Origin: Myxococcales bacterium
GTDB taxonomy: Bacteria > Myxococcota_A > Polyangia > Polyangiales > Ga0077539
Assembly: GCA_030652255.1 (NCBI GenBank)
Contig: JAUSAZ010000169.1
Span: 59,377 to 123,376, forward strand
Length of the DNA: 64,000 nucleotides
Direction of reading: 5' to 3'
Below, piece by piece: positions 36,976 through 46,322 of the stretch. The notes under the pieces are model-generated. The model did not search any database. It was not told where the DNA came from and worked only from the letters and a program-made list of their open reading frames with translations. The stretch's first letter is position 1, and each line of letters begins with the position of its first letter. The position numbers were made by a program, and so were the translations under genes.

Positions 36976-37956
36976 TCAGACGTCGAGGGTGTCGATCTGG
37001 ATCACCCGGCCGCGGGAGGGCGCGGGGCGGTGCGAGCGGTGCGTGCGCGGTCGGGCGGGCGCCGCGGCGGGCGCCGCGGTGGGCGCCGACGGGGCGGCGA
37101 AGGAGGAGGGGACCTCGACGCGCACCGGGCCGAAGGGGGTCTGCACCGTGTAGACCTGCGGGGCGGTGGGGGTGTGACCGGCGCGCGCGGCGGGCGCGGC
37201 GGGCGTCGGCTGGCGGGTGAGGCCGAGCCCGGTGAGAAACTGCTCCAGCCCGGGGATGCCCTGCATCGGGAAGCCCGGGATCATCGGCGCCGCGGCGGCG
37301 GTGGGCGCTGCGGCTGCGACCGGCGCTGCGGGCGCGGGGGCAGAGGGCTCGTCCGCGTCGTCATCGCCGTCGTTGTCTTCGTCACCCTCGTCGTCGTCGG
37401 CGTCATCGATCGCGGCGGGCGCAGGCGCCACGGGCGCCACGGCGGGGGCGGCGGGCGCGGCGGGGGTGACGGTGACGGGCGTCGCGCCGGCGGTGTCGTT
37501 GAGCGCCGCGAAGAGCTGCGTCACCCAGACCTGCTCGCCGTGGCGCACGATGCCGACGCCGACCGAGCGCTGCACCGGGTCGACCATGTTCTCGTGGTGG
37601 CCGGGGCTGCGCAGGAGGGCCTGCTGGGCGGCCTCGGGCGACTGGTTGATGGCGATGTTCTCGGCGACGGCGCTCCAGCGGAGACCCGCCTGGGAGACGC
37701 GGTCGGCGGGCTGCCCGGTGCTGGGCGAGGTGTGAGAGAAGAAGCGCGCGCGGGCCATCTCCAGGGAGTGGGCCTCGGCGATGGCGTCGAGCCGCGGGTC
37801 GCGGCCGAGGGGCGGGAGCGAGAAGCGGGCGCGCTCTGCGTTGATGGCGCCGACCATCGGGGTGACGTCGGTGCGCTCGACGGTCTGCGCCGACGCGAGA
37901 GAGGTAGAGAGGGTGAAGGCGAGGCTGGCGAAGGCGATGGTGCGGCGGACGATCAT
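36976..37956 (-). CDS. Secreted CAP-domain (SCP/YkwD-like) protein
   Basis: 326 residues from ATG 37956 with ggaggt upstream. Signal peptide (MIVRRTIAFASLAFTLSTSLASA). The CAP domain (~30-165) has INAERARFSLPPL, HTSPSTGQPADRV, ENIAINQSP and SPGHHENMVDP, the usual His/Glu set. After it comes an Ala/Pro region with an acidic stretch (DDADDDEGDEDNDGDDDADE, ~200), an Ala-rich spacer and a basic C-terminus (RPRTHRSHRPAPSRGR). CAP proteins act outside the cell in binding or proteolysis; this one's partner is unknown. Confidence 0.88.
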   Translation of the reverse strand: MIVRRTIAFASLAFTLSTSLASAQTVERTDVTPMVGAINAERARFSLPPLGRDPRLDAIAEAHSLEMARARFFSHTSPSTGQPADRVSQAGLRWSAVAENIAINQSPEAAQQALLRSPGHHENMVDPVQRSVGVGIVRHGEQVWVTQLFAALNDTAGATPVTVTPAAPAAPAVAPVAPAPAAIDDADDDEGDEDNDGDDDADEPSAPAPAAPVAAAAPTAAAAPMIPGFPMQGIPGLEQFLTGLGLTRQPTPAAPAARAGHTPTAPQVYTVQTPFGPVRVEVPSSFAAPSAPTAAPAAAPARPRTHRSHRPAPSRGRVIQIDTLDV

Positions 37957-38106
37957 GGTGGTGACCTCCAGGTAGAGACGGCACAGCACGAGGGATGCCA
38001 CGCCCGGGGATGAGGGGATCGACGGAGCGGCCTGGGGGAGGAGGGGGGAGGGCCGTGGTGGGGCGTTGGCAGCCGGGGGTGCCAACGGATGGTCACAGCC
38101 GCGAGG

Positions 38107-38433
38107 TCAGGGGGCCCCGCAGGCGAGCCACTCGCCGAGGCGCCGACGCTCGGCCTCGGTGGGCGTCGCGCCGCTCTCGGGCATCGCGGTGTTGACGGAG
38201 TTGTCCCCAGCGGCGGCCTGCAGGTCGATGCTGGTGGAGTCGGCGCGGATCGCGGCGAGGCTGTTGTAGGCCGGCCGCGTGCCCATGGCGTGGCAGCGGT
38301 CGCAGTAGCTCGCGAAGAACTGCCGGCCGAAGTTGTCGTAGGTGACGGTGCTGCCCGTGGGGCAGGTGGCGCCCGAGCCGCCGCCGCTACAGCCGATCGC
38401 CAGCAGTCCAAGGATGAGCGCGAGCTTCTTCAA
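38107..38433 (-). CDS. Small c-type cytochrome lipoprotein
   Basis: 108 residues from a TTG start at 38433, chosen because it gives a clean lipoprotein signal (LKKLALILGLLAIGCSGGG) with cagagg just upstream. One haem-binding CDRCH follows (FFASYCDRCHAMGTRP), and a Met (AMPESG) further on could be the distal ligand. This fits a small monohaem cytochrome c. The longer frame upstream translates other genes and is rejected. It may carry electrons at the membrane; partner unknown. Confidence 0.72.
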   Translation of the reverse strand: MKKLALILGLLAIGCSGGGSGATCPTGSTVTYDNFGRQFFASYCDRCHAMGTRPAYNSLAAIRADSTSIDLQAAAGDNSVNTAMPESGATPTEAERRRLGEWLACGAP

Positions 38434-38576
38434 GTGGTACCTCTGTTCAGTGAGCCGGGGGCTGCGCGGCATGCGCAGCCATCGATGACCTGCGAGGGGT
38501 AATGTCCGCGGCAGCGGAAAAGCTTCACGGAAAGCGGTGGGGCGGAGGGGAGAGAGCGGAGCGGAGGGCGACGGGG

Positions 38577-39218
38577 TCAGTGCGCGGCGCGGGGGGCGCG
38601 GATGTTGAGGTGCATCGCCACGTCGTCGCGGATGAGGTTGTCGGGCATGCCGGCGTAGACGATCCCGTACTCGCGGCGGTTGATGACGAACTCCGCCGTC
38701 GCGGTGACCTCGGCGGGCGTGACCGCCACCGTCGCGGGGAAGCTGATGGAGCGGGTCACGCCGTGCAGCGCGAGGTTGCCGGTGATGGTGTGCGTCGCGC
38801 CGTTGGGGCCGCCCGGGGCGATGGCGGTGGAGGTGAAGGTCGCCCGGGGGAAGCGCGCCACGTCGAAGAAGTCCGGGGACTTCAGGTGGGTGGTGAGGCG
38901 GTCGGTGTCGGTGGTGACCGAGGTGGTGTCGATGTCCACGGCGATGCGGCTGTTTTCGACGCGCGCCGGGTCGAGGTCGATGGTGCCCGTGAAGGCGGGG
39001 AAGCTGCCCTCGTGCGAGCCGGTGACCTTGGCGCCGGTGAAGCCCACCCGCGATGTCGCGGGGTTGATGGCGAGGCGCTCGGTGGCGCTCGCGTTGGCGG
39101 CCGCGGCCGGGGTGGTGGCGGCGCTGGTGGTGGCGCGCGCGACGTTGGCGTTCGGGTCCTTGCACGCCGCGGTGCCGGCGAGGGCGAGCGCGACGAGGGC
39201 GATGGAGAGGGAGCGCAT
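38577..39218 (-). CDS. YceI-family lipocalin-like lipoprotein
   Basis: 213 residues from ATG 39218. Signal and lipobox (VALALAGTAACKD), Ala/Thr-rich spacer, then a YceI beta-barrel domain (~45-210): SRVGFTGAKVTGSHEGSF, LKSPDFFDVARFPRATF, TITGNLALHGVTRSISFP and the C-terminal EFVINRREYGI. YceI proteins bind isoprenoid-like lipids in a hydrophobic barrel and are linked to stress or lipid transport. A perfect 17-bp palindrome lies 24 bp upstream of the start. Confidence 0.9.
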   Translation of the reverse strand: MRSLSIALVALALAGTAACKDPNANVARATTSAATTPAAAANASATERLAINPATSRVGFTGAKVTGSHEGSFPAFTGTIDLDPARVENSRIAVDIDTTSVTTDTDRLTTHLKSPDFFDVARFPRATFTSTAIAPGGPNGATHTITGNLALHGVTRSISFPATVAVTPAEVTATAEFVINRREYGIVYAGMPDNLIRDDVAMHLNIRAPRAAH

Positions 39219-39241
39219 CGGGGAGACTCCTGCGATCGGGG

Positions 39242-39258
39242 TCGGACGCTGCGTCCGA
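39242..39258. promoter_or_regulatory. Perfect palindrome upstream of yceI-like gene
   Basis: Arms tcggacgc and gcgtccga around a single central T. It sits 24-40 bp before the yceI-like start codon, so it is either an operator or a hairpin in the leader. No regulator could be assigned. Confidence 0.45.
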
Positions 39259-39319
39259 TGCCGTGCAGTACTACTAGGACGTTCGCAGGGACGCGACCAT
39301 CCGACCTTTCGGAACTCTT

Positions 39320-39338
39320 CGTTGCGTGGGGAGCAACG
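39320..39338 (-). terminator. Possible hairpin after htpX
   Basis: Six-bp arms cgttgc and gcaacg with a 7-nt loop, 24 nt after the htpX stop codon on the minus strand. There is no T-rich tail, so this is only a weak terminator candidate. Confidence 0.25.
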
Positions 39339-39361
39339 ATCGCAACGGGAACCGCAGTGAA

Positions 39362-40246
39362 TCAGCGGGTGGGGGCAGCGGCCATGAGCCGGGCGATGCG
39401 CTCTTCCAAGGGCGGGTGCGAGGCGAAGAGCTTCGCGATGCTGCCGCCGTGGATGCCGAAGGCGGTGAGGCTCTCCGGGAGGTCGGCGCCCTCGCCGGCG
39501 CGGCGGAGCGAGTCGAGCGCGCCGGCCATCTCGCGCGGCGAGGTGAGCGCGGCGCCGCCCGCGTCGGCGCGAAACTCCCGGTAGCGGCTGAACCACGCCA
39601 CGATGAGCGACGCCCCGAGGCCGAGCACCACCTGCGCGACCATGACGGTGATGAAGTACCCGATGCCGCCGCGGCCCCGGTCGCGGTCGCGGTCGCCGCC
39701 GGAGAGGGCGGCGTCGACCATGGTGCCGATGACCCGCGAGAAGAAGATCACGAAGGTGTTGAGCACCCCCTGGATGAGCGTGAGGGTGACCATGTCGCCG
39801 TTGGCGACGTGGGACACCTCGTGGCCGAGCACGGCGGACACCTGCTCGGGGCGCATGGCGCGGAGCAGCCCGGTGCTGACGGCGACGAGGGCGTGGTCGC
39901 GGCTCCAGCCGGTGGCGAAGGCGTTGGGGTCGGGCGAGTCGTAGATGCCCACCTCGGGCTGGCCGATGCCCGCGCGGGCGGCGTGCTGCTGCACCGTCTG
40001 GACGAGCCACGCCTCGGACTCCGAGGCCGGGGCGTCGATGACGTGCACCCGCATCGACCACTTCGCGATGACCTTGGAGAGCAGCAGCGAGACGAAGGAC
40101 CCGCCGAAGCCGAAGACCGTGGCCATCACGAAGAGGCCGGCCCACTGGCCCTGCGGGAGCACGCCGGCCACCTCGAGCCCGAGGAAGACCAGGCCCAGCA
40201 GGAGCGAGACCGCGAGGTTGGTGGCGATGAGGATCAGCAGTCGCAT
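39362..40246 (-). CDS. htpX: Membrane zinc metalloprotease HtpX
   Basis: 294 residues from ATG 40246. Two N-terminal membrane helices (LILIATNLAVSLLLGLVFLG and LFVMATVFGFGGSFVSLLL), the zinc motif HEVSH (~140, within VLGHEVSHVANGDMV), two further membrane helices, and the third zinc ligand region (SRYREFRADAGGA). HtpX degrades misfolded inner-membrane proteins. Length and motifs are typical; the Asp/Arg/Gly loop (GGDRDRDRGRGG) is a minor local feature. It is divergent from the hydrolase gene. Confidence 0.95.
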   Translation of the reverse strand: MRLLILIATNLAVSLLLGLVFLGLEVAGVLPQGQWAGLFVMATVFGFGGSFVSLLLSKVIAKWSMRVHVIDAPASESEAWLVQTVQQHAARAGIGQPEVGIYDSPDPNAFATGWSRDHALVAVSTGLLRAMRPEQVSAVLGHEVSHVANGDMVTLTLIQGVLNTFVIFFSRVIGTMVDAALSGGDRDRDRGRGGIGYFITVMVAQVVLGLGASLIVAWFSRYREFRADAGGAALTSPREMAGALDSLRRAGEGADLPESLTAFGIHGGSIAKLFASHPPLEERIARLMAAAPTR

Positions 40247-40324
40247 CGTTGGTGGCCGAAGCGTGGATATCGCCAGGGGGTGAGTCAACCGTCGCCGTCG
40301 CGGGACGACGTATCGTCGCGGGTG

Positions 40325-41209
40325 ATGAGCCCCACACTGATCGACCTCGCCACGTGGCGCCGCGAAGGAAGCACGATCGACACCCTCGACGGGTCGGTCT
40401 TCGTGCACGACACGCCGGGGCCCGACGGCGCGACGCCGCTGGTGATCCTGCATGGGTTTCCCACGTCGTCGCACGACTTCGCGGCGGTGATCCCCGCGCT
40501 GGCCGAGCGTCGCCGCGTGGTGACCTTCGACTTCCTCGGCTTCGGCTACTCGGCCAAGCCCGCGGGCTTCTCGTACTCGCTCGTCGAGCAGTGCGACGTC
40601 ACCCTCGCCGTGCTGCGCGCGCTCGGGGTCGGGGAGTTCCACCTGTGGGCGCACGACATGGGCACCTCGGTGGCGACCGAGCTGCTCGCGCGCCGCGAGC
40701 GGGCTCTGCTGTCGCCGACCGTCCGCTCGCTCACGCTGATGAACGGGAGCGTGCACGTCGAGCTGGCGCATCCCACGCTCGGGCAGCACGTGCTGCGCTC
40801 GCCGCTGGGCCCGTTGTTCGCGCGGCTCAACACACGAAAGACCTTCGTCGCGCAGATGCGGGCCATCATGGCGAAGCCCCCGTCGGAGGGCGACCTCGAC
40901 GCCATGTGGGAGCTGGTCTCGCGCGACGACGGCGCCCTCCGGCTGCCCGCCATCATCGGGTACATCGCCGAGCGCAAGCGCTTCTGGCACCGCTGGATCG
41001 GCGCGCTCACCCGGCTCGACCTGCCGACGCTGGTGGCCTGGGGGCTGCGCGACCCGGTGGCCGTGCCCGCCATCGCCGAGCAGCTCGCGCGGGAGATCGC
41101 GGGCGCGCGCCTGGTGACCTGGGACGACCTCGGGCACTACCCCCAGGTGGAGGATCCGGCGCGCGTGGCCGCGCTGGTGGGGGAGTTCCTGCGGGAGGTC
41201 GAGGGGTGA
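40325..41209 (+). CDS. Alpha/beta hydrolase with Asp nucleophile signature
   Basis: 294 residues from ATG 40325; a GTG one codon earlier is possible. HGFPTSSHDF supplies the oxyanion region, and the nucleophile elbow reads WAHDMGTSVA, with Asp where serine hydrolases have Ser. This is the pattern of epoxide hydrolases and haloalkane dehalogenases. The end has GLRDPVAVP (acid region) and DDLGHYPQVEDP (catalytic His). The cap domain lies in between. Substrate unknown. It converges on the pirin gene. Confidence 0.85.
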   Translation: MSPTLIDLATWRREGSTIDTLDGSVFVHDTPGPDGATPLVILHGFPTSSHDFAAVIPALAERRRVVTFDFLGFGYSAKPAGFSYSLVEQCDVTLAVLRALGVGEFHLWAHDMGTSVATELLARRERALLSPTVRSLTLMNGSVHVELAHPTLGQHVLRSPLGPLFARLNTRKTFVAQMRAIMAKPPSEGDLDAMWELVSRDDGALRLPAIIGYIAERKRFWHRWIGALTRLDLPTLVAWGLRDPVAVPAIAEQLAREIAGARLVTWDDLGHYPQVEDPARVAALVGEFLREVEG

Positions 41210-41233
41210 TCCGGGGGGGCGAGCGGGCGCTGG

Positions 41234-42094
41234 TCAGAAGCGTCCCTGCGCGCGCAGCTCGCGACCGAGGCGGACGATGTTCGCCTCGCCCTCGCGCAGC
41301 GCCGCCGGGGAGGTGTGCACCGAGTAGCGGCCCAGCACGAGCGCGTGCGGGTGCTTCACGGCCGAGCCGACGATGAGATCGGTGGCCACCTGCGCTTCGA
41401 AGTGCAGGGCGCCGTCGCCCTCCGCGAAGACCACCAGCTCGCCCTGCGCGATGGGCTCTGGTCCGACGAGGGCGCCCGTGTGCACCGACGCGAAGGCCAC
41501 GGTGTGACCGGCCGGGGGCTGGTAGGTCCAGCGCTCGCCCGCAGCGAGCGTCACGGCCACGTAGGTCATGCCCTCAGGTGACGGGATCGGGCTCGCGACC
41601 TCGCCGAGGCGCCCGAGGATCACCCGCGCCGGCCCCACGGTGGGCACCTCCGCGGGCGAGAGGTAGCGGCTCTGGGTGGGCCCGTTCTCGAGCGCCGCGG
41701 GGAGCGCCACCCACAGCTGGTAGCCGCGCAGCGTGCCCGCCCCGGCGGCGCCGCCCGTGTGCCACACGCCGCCGCCGGCGCGCATCCACTCGACCCCGCC
41801 AGCGGGGATGACCCCGTCGGAGCCGTTGCTCTCCTCGTAGCTCGCCGCGCCCTCGAAGAGGTAGCTCACCGTCGCGATGCCCGAGTGCGGGTGCCAGCCC
41901 ATCTGCATCGGCCGCTCCGCCCGCAGCTCGATGCGGTCGAGGAACACGAAGGGCTTGAGCAGCTCGCCCAGGTCGGACGGGCTCATCAACCGCGTGATGC
42001 CGCCGTGACCCTGACCGCGGGTGCGCCGCGCCACGCGCCGCCCGGCTTCGCTCACCGTCCCGGAAAGTCCGCTGTCCATGTCGTCGAGCTCCAT
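41234..42094 (-). CDS. Pirin-family protein
   Basis: 286 residues. The N-terminal cupin carries FVFLDRIE, GWHPHSGIATVSYLFEG (two metal His) and GGVEWMRAGGGVWHTGG. In classical pirins the last motif provides a His and a Glu; here the Glu is replaced by Gly (WHTGG), so metal binding may be weaker or changed. The C-terminal cupin (LVVFAEGDGALHFEA) is also present. Pirins are reported as quercetinase or as transcription cofactors; the role here is unknown. The next upstream gene on this strand starts at 44102, 112 bp or more away. Confidence 0.88.
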   Translation of the reverse strand: MELDDMDSGLSGTVSEAGRRVARRTRGQGHGGITRLMSPSDLGELLKPFVFLDRIELRAERPMQMGWHPHSGIATVSYLFEGAASYEESNGSDGVIPAGGVEWMRAGGGVWHTGGAAGAGTLRGYQLWVALPAALENGPTQSRYLSPAEVPTVGPARVILGRLGEVASPIPSPEGMTYVAVTLAAGERWTYQPPAGHTVAFASVHTGALVGPEPIAQGELVVFAEGDGALHFEAQVATDLIVGSAVKHPHALVLGRYSVHTSPAALREGEANIVRLGRELRAQGRF

Positions 42095-42206
42095 TCTGCG
42101 GGGCGATGGTCGCCCGGCCGACGGTCAGTGTGGGTGCCGCGGTGGTCGTACGAAAGATGCTCGATCGAGCGACACCTGCTCACGAACGATGCAGGCGCCG
42201 TCACCG

Positions 42207-44102
42207 CTACACCGTCACCCGCCGGTGCCACGTCGCCCACTCGGCCACCACGATGAGCGCCGCCGCGGCGAGCAGCGCCACCCACCACTCGCGCCGCAGC
42301 CCGGGCCTCCCCGGCAGCGGCGCCGTCGCTCGCGTGGTGCCCACGGAGAGCGTCGCCCGCGGCGCGCAGGCCGACTCGTCGGGGTCGATGAGGTTGCCCG
42401 CCACCAGCGTGTGCGACCCGCCCGCGTGCAGCCGGTGGAAGCCCGCCTCGGCGCCGAAGAACACCGCGCGACCCTCCATCACCGGCACCCGCACGCGGCG
42501 CCCGGACGGGGTCTCCACCGTGGCCTCGCGCTCGCCCGCGGGCACCGGCATCCGCCACGCCGTGCCCGTGCGGTACGACGACTGGAACGACCCGTCCTCC
42601 CCGGCGAACCAGTCGATGGCGTTGATGAGCATCACCGGCCACGACACCAGCAGCGCCACGTCGCTCTCGCGCACGTCGAAGGTGAACAGCACGAAGCGCC
42701 CGCCCCCCTCGCGCTCGCCCGCCACCAGCAGCGGGCCCGCGCTGCCGCTGCCCAGCACGCGGTCGGCGGGGGTGAGCCGGTAGCGCGCCACGCGCCCGAT
42801 GTGGGCCTCCTCCAGGTCGCTGGTGAAGCGCGTCACGGGGTGCCGACGGTCGACCCGATCGAAGCCGATGGCGCCGCCCGCCGGGGCGCTGAAGAGCCCA
42901 GGCTCCACCGGGCGGGGCGATCCGTCGATCGGGGGGCGCAGGGAGATCCAGCCGACGCCGGGCGGCACCGTCACCGCCACGCCATCGCTGATGACCACGT
43001 CGTAGCGCCCCTGCCCGAGCGCGGCGGCCGCGGTGGCGGGCGTCGCCTCGACCACCTCCAGGTACTCGTCGAGCAGCAGCGCCGCCTCCAGGTAGCGGTT
43101 GCCCTCGCCCACCGACAGCACCCGCGCGCGCCGCCGCTCGGGCAGCGTCGCGTAGGCCACGTCGTCGACGGGCAGGTCGTCGCGGGTGCCGTCCTCGAAG
43201 GCGATGCGCGCCTCCAGCCGCTCGCCGCCGCCCGACAGCCGCTCGATCACCCGCTGCACGCGCTCGCCCGGGGCGACCCGCAGCCGCGCTCGCTCGATGG
43301 GCGCGCCGTCGACGCTCACCGTGAGCACCACCGACTCGGGGCGGTCGCTCCAGCTCTGGAGCTCGACCATCGCCTCGCAGCGCGAGCGGTCGAGGGGGTA
43401 GCGCCGCGCCGAGAAGGCCGTCAGCCCCAGGTTGCGCCCGCGACGCCCGACGCCGACGAAGCGCAGCGCCGCGCCCGCCGTCGTGACGTCCGGCGCCACC
43501 GGGGGATAGGCCCCGTCGCCCACCACGATCACCTCGCCGTGGGCGTTGCCGCGCAGCACGTCGCGGGCGAAGCGCAGGGCGCGGGAGAGGTCGAGGCCGG
43601 TGTCGCGCGGGCGGTACGCCGTGACCGCCGCCTCCAGCGCCGTGCTGTCGTCGGTGAGGGGCGTGAGCGCCGTGACCTCGGCGTCCATCTGCGCGACGAG
43701 CATCCGGTCGTCGGGGCCCATCGCCCGCACGATGCGCCGCGCCGCCTCGCGGGCCGCGGTCGCCCGGCCGCCGGGGAGATCGGTCGCCGACATGCTCGCG
43801 CTCCCGTCGAGGAGCAGCACCGTCGTGCGCCCGCGCCGCGACGCCCCGGCGGGCCGCGGGTCGCCCAGCGCGAACACCAGCAGCGCCAGCAGTACGAGTT
43901 GCAGCAAGAGCGAGAGCAGCCGGCGCAGGCGCTCGAAGAGCCTCGCGGAGGGGCGCTCCTCCAGCACGCGGGCCCAGAGCGGCGCGAAGGGGACGAGCAC
44001 CCGGCGGCGGCGCTGGCGGAGCAGGTACAGACCGACGACGGCGGCGCCGGCGAGGGCGCCCGTCCAGGCGAGCTGCGCGGGGGCGAGGCCGAGCCACTCC
44101 AT
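42207..44102 (-). CDS. BatA-like VWA membrane protein
   Basis: 631 residues. N-terminal BatA-type segment (AWTGALAGAAVVGLYLLRQRR, then VLVPFAPLWARVLEE) and a second membrane helix (LLSLLLQLVLLALLVFALG). The VWA domain begins at VLLLDGSASMSATDLPGG with the DxSxS metal site. The middle has a beta-rich region and a predicted glutamine-amidotransferase-like region (VVISDGVAVTVPPGVGWISL), and one C-terminal helix (WWVALLAAAALIVVAEWATW) closes it. With the DUF58, MoxR and DUF4175 genes upstream it forms the widespread MoxR/VWA cluster, thought to act in chaperone-like assembly at the membrane. It is separated from DUF58 by a palindromic repeat. Confidence 0.85.
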   Translation of the reverse strand: MEWLGLAPAQLAWTGALAGAAVVGLYLLRQRRRRVLVPFAPLWARVLEERPSARLFERLRRLLSLLLQLVLLALLVFALGDPRPAGASRRGRTTVLLLDGSASMSATDLPGGRATAAREAARRIVRAMGPDDRMLVAQMDAEVTALTPLTDDSTALEAAVTAYRPRDTGLDLSRALRFARDVLRGNAHGEVIVVGDGAYPPVAPDVTTAGAALRFVGVGRRGRNLGLTAFSARRYPLDRSRCEAMVELQSWSDRPESVVLTVSVDGAPIERARLRVAPGERVQRVIERLSGGGERLEARIAFEDGTRDDLPVDDVAYATLPERRRARVLSVGEGNRYLEAALLLDEYLEVVEATPATAAAALGQGRYDVVISDGVAVTVPPGVGWISLRPPIDGSPRPVEPGLFSAPAGGAIGFDRVDRRHPVTRFTSDLEEAHIGRVARYRLTPADRVLGSGSAGPLLVAGEREGGGRFVLFTFDVRESDVALLVSWPVMLINAIDWFAGEDGSFQSSYRTGTAWRMPVPAGEREATVETPSGRRVRVPVMEGRAVFFGAEAGFHRLHAGGSHTLVAGNLIDPDESACAPRATLSVGTTRATAPLPGRPGLRREWWVALLAAAALIVVAEWATWHRRVTV

Positions 44103-44115
44103 CAGTCCGTGACTC

Positions 44116-44355
44116 CCGTCGCGTCGCCGGGGTTCGGGCGTTGGCCCTCACCCCGGGCAATAACAGGGTGGCGCCCCGGACATTGTCCGGGGCTTGTCGG
44201 ACCGGAACTCGCTCGACCTTCCGGAAGGTGCAGACGATGAGCAGCGGATTGCCGGGAATCGGCGTTCGTGTTCGACAGCCCCGGACAATGTCCGGGGCGC
44301 CACCCTGTTATTGCCCGGGGTGAGGGCCAACGCCCGAACCCCGGCGACGCGACGG
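44116..44355. repeat. Large inverted repeat with 79-bp perfect arms
   Basis: Left arm 44116-44194 and right arm 44277-44355 are perfect reverse complements, with an 82-bp loop. The arms themselves hold a smaller palindrome (ccccggacattgtccgggg) and the loop has a 14-bp one (accttccggaaggt). The element fills most of the 277 bp between the DUF58 and BatA-like genes. As RNA it would fold into a very long hairpin; as DNA it is cruciform-prone. No coding capacity. Confidence 0.95.
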
Positions 44356-44379
44356 CCTGCACACTTCCCGCCCTGGCCA

Positions 44380-45306
44380 TCAGTCCACCAGCCCGGAGCG
44401 GCGGAAGAGGTTGAGCACCTGGTCTTCGAGCGCGCCCTCCACGTCGGCCGGGGCGTAGGCCACCCGGCGGGATTTGCAGAAGCCCTCCACCTCGCGGCGC
44501 CAGTGCGCGTGCGCGTCGCGGAACTTCGCCACCAGCGCGGGCGTGAGCGTCACCTCCCGGCCGTCGCCGGACTCCGCGTCCACCAGCAGCACGTCGCCGC
44601 GGGCGCCCGGGTCGGCGTCGCGCGCGTCCGTCACGTGGATCACCATGGGCTCGAACTTCTGGTAGCGCAGCGCGTTGATGCCGCGCTCGAAGCCCGCCGG
44701 GTCGTAGAGGTCGCTCACCACGATGGCCACGCCGCGGCGCTTCAGCTCGGCGCCGAGGGTGCGCGCCGCCTCCGCCAGGGCCGTCTCGCCGCCGGGCTTC
44801 AATCCCCGCAGGAACTCGAAGACCTTGAAGATCTGGCCCTTGCCGCGCGCGGGCGGGAGCCGCCGCTCGACCTTCGTCGACACCGCGATGAGGGTCACCC
44901 GGTCGAGGTTGCTGAGTGCCACGTAGGCCATCGCCGCCGCGAGGCGGCGGGCGTGGTCGAAGCGCGCGCGGCCGCCGAAGCCCATCGAGCCGGAGACGTC
45001 GAGCACGATGGCGATGGTGAGGTCTTCCTCCTCCTCGAAGCGCTTCACCAGCAGGCGCTCGGTGCGGCCGTAGACGCTCCAGTCGAGGGCGCGCAGGTCG
45101 TCGCCCGGCGTGTACGCCCGGTGGTCGGCGAACTCGATGCCGCTGCCCGAGATGCGCGTGCGCCGCTCGGCCCGCAGGCGCCCCGCGAAGAGGCGCCGGG
45201 AGGCCACCGCGAGGTACTCCAGCTTGCGCTGGAAGGCCTCGTCGAAGAGCTCACCCTCCACCGCGTCGGGGCGCTTCGGCGCGCGCAGCCAGTCGAGCCA
45301 GCCCAC
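44380..45306 (-). CDS. DUF58 domain protein
   Basis: 308 residues from GTG 45306, 2 bp after the moxR stop. The DUF58 signature is strong: GSGIEFADHRAYTPGDDLR, LDWSVYGRTERLLVKRFEE, and a VWA-like metal motif IVLDVSGSMGFGG. It is soluble, with no membrane helix. DUF58 proteins always travel with MoxR ATPases and VWA membrane proteins, and probably present a substrate to MoxR. Very likely co-transcribed with moxR. Confidence 0.93.
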   Translation of the reverse strand: MGWLDWLRAPKRPDAVEGELFDEAFQRKLEYLAVASRRLFAGRLRAERRTRISGSGIEFADHRAYTPGDDLRALDWSVYGRTERLLVKRFEEEEDLTIAIVLDVSGSMGFGGRARFDHARRLAAAMAYVALSNLDRVTLIAVSTKVERRLPPARGKGQIFKVFEFLRGLKPGGETALAEAARTLGAELKRRGVAIVVSDLYDPAGFERGINALRYQKFEPMVIHVTDARDADPGARGDVLLVDAESGDGREVTLTPALVAKFRDAHAHWRREVEGFCKSRRVAYAPADVEGALEDQVLNLFRRSGLVD

Positions 45307-45308
45307 CC

Positions 45309-46322
<1,014 letters not shown>

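Noticed and set aside
44141..44330. Near-identical 60-residue open frames on both strands
   Set aside because: They are translations of the two arms of the large inverted repeat, not genes.
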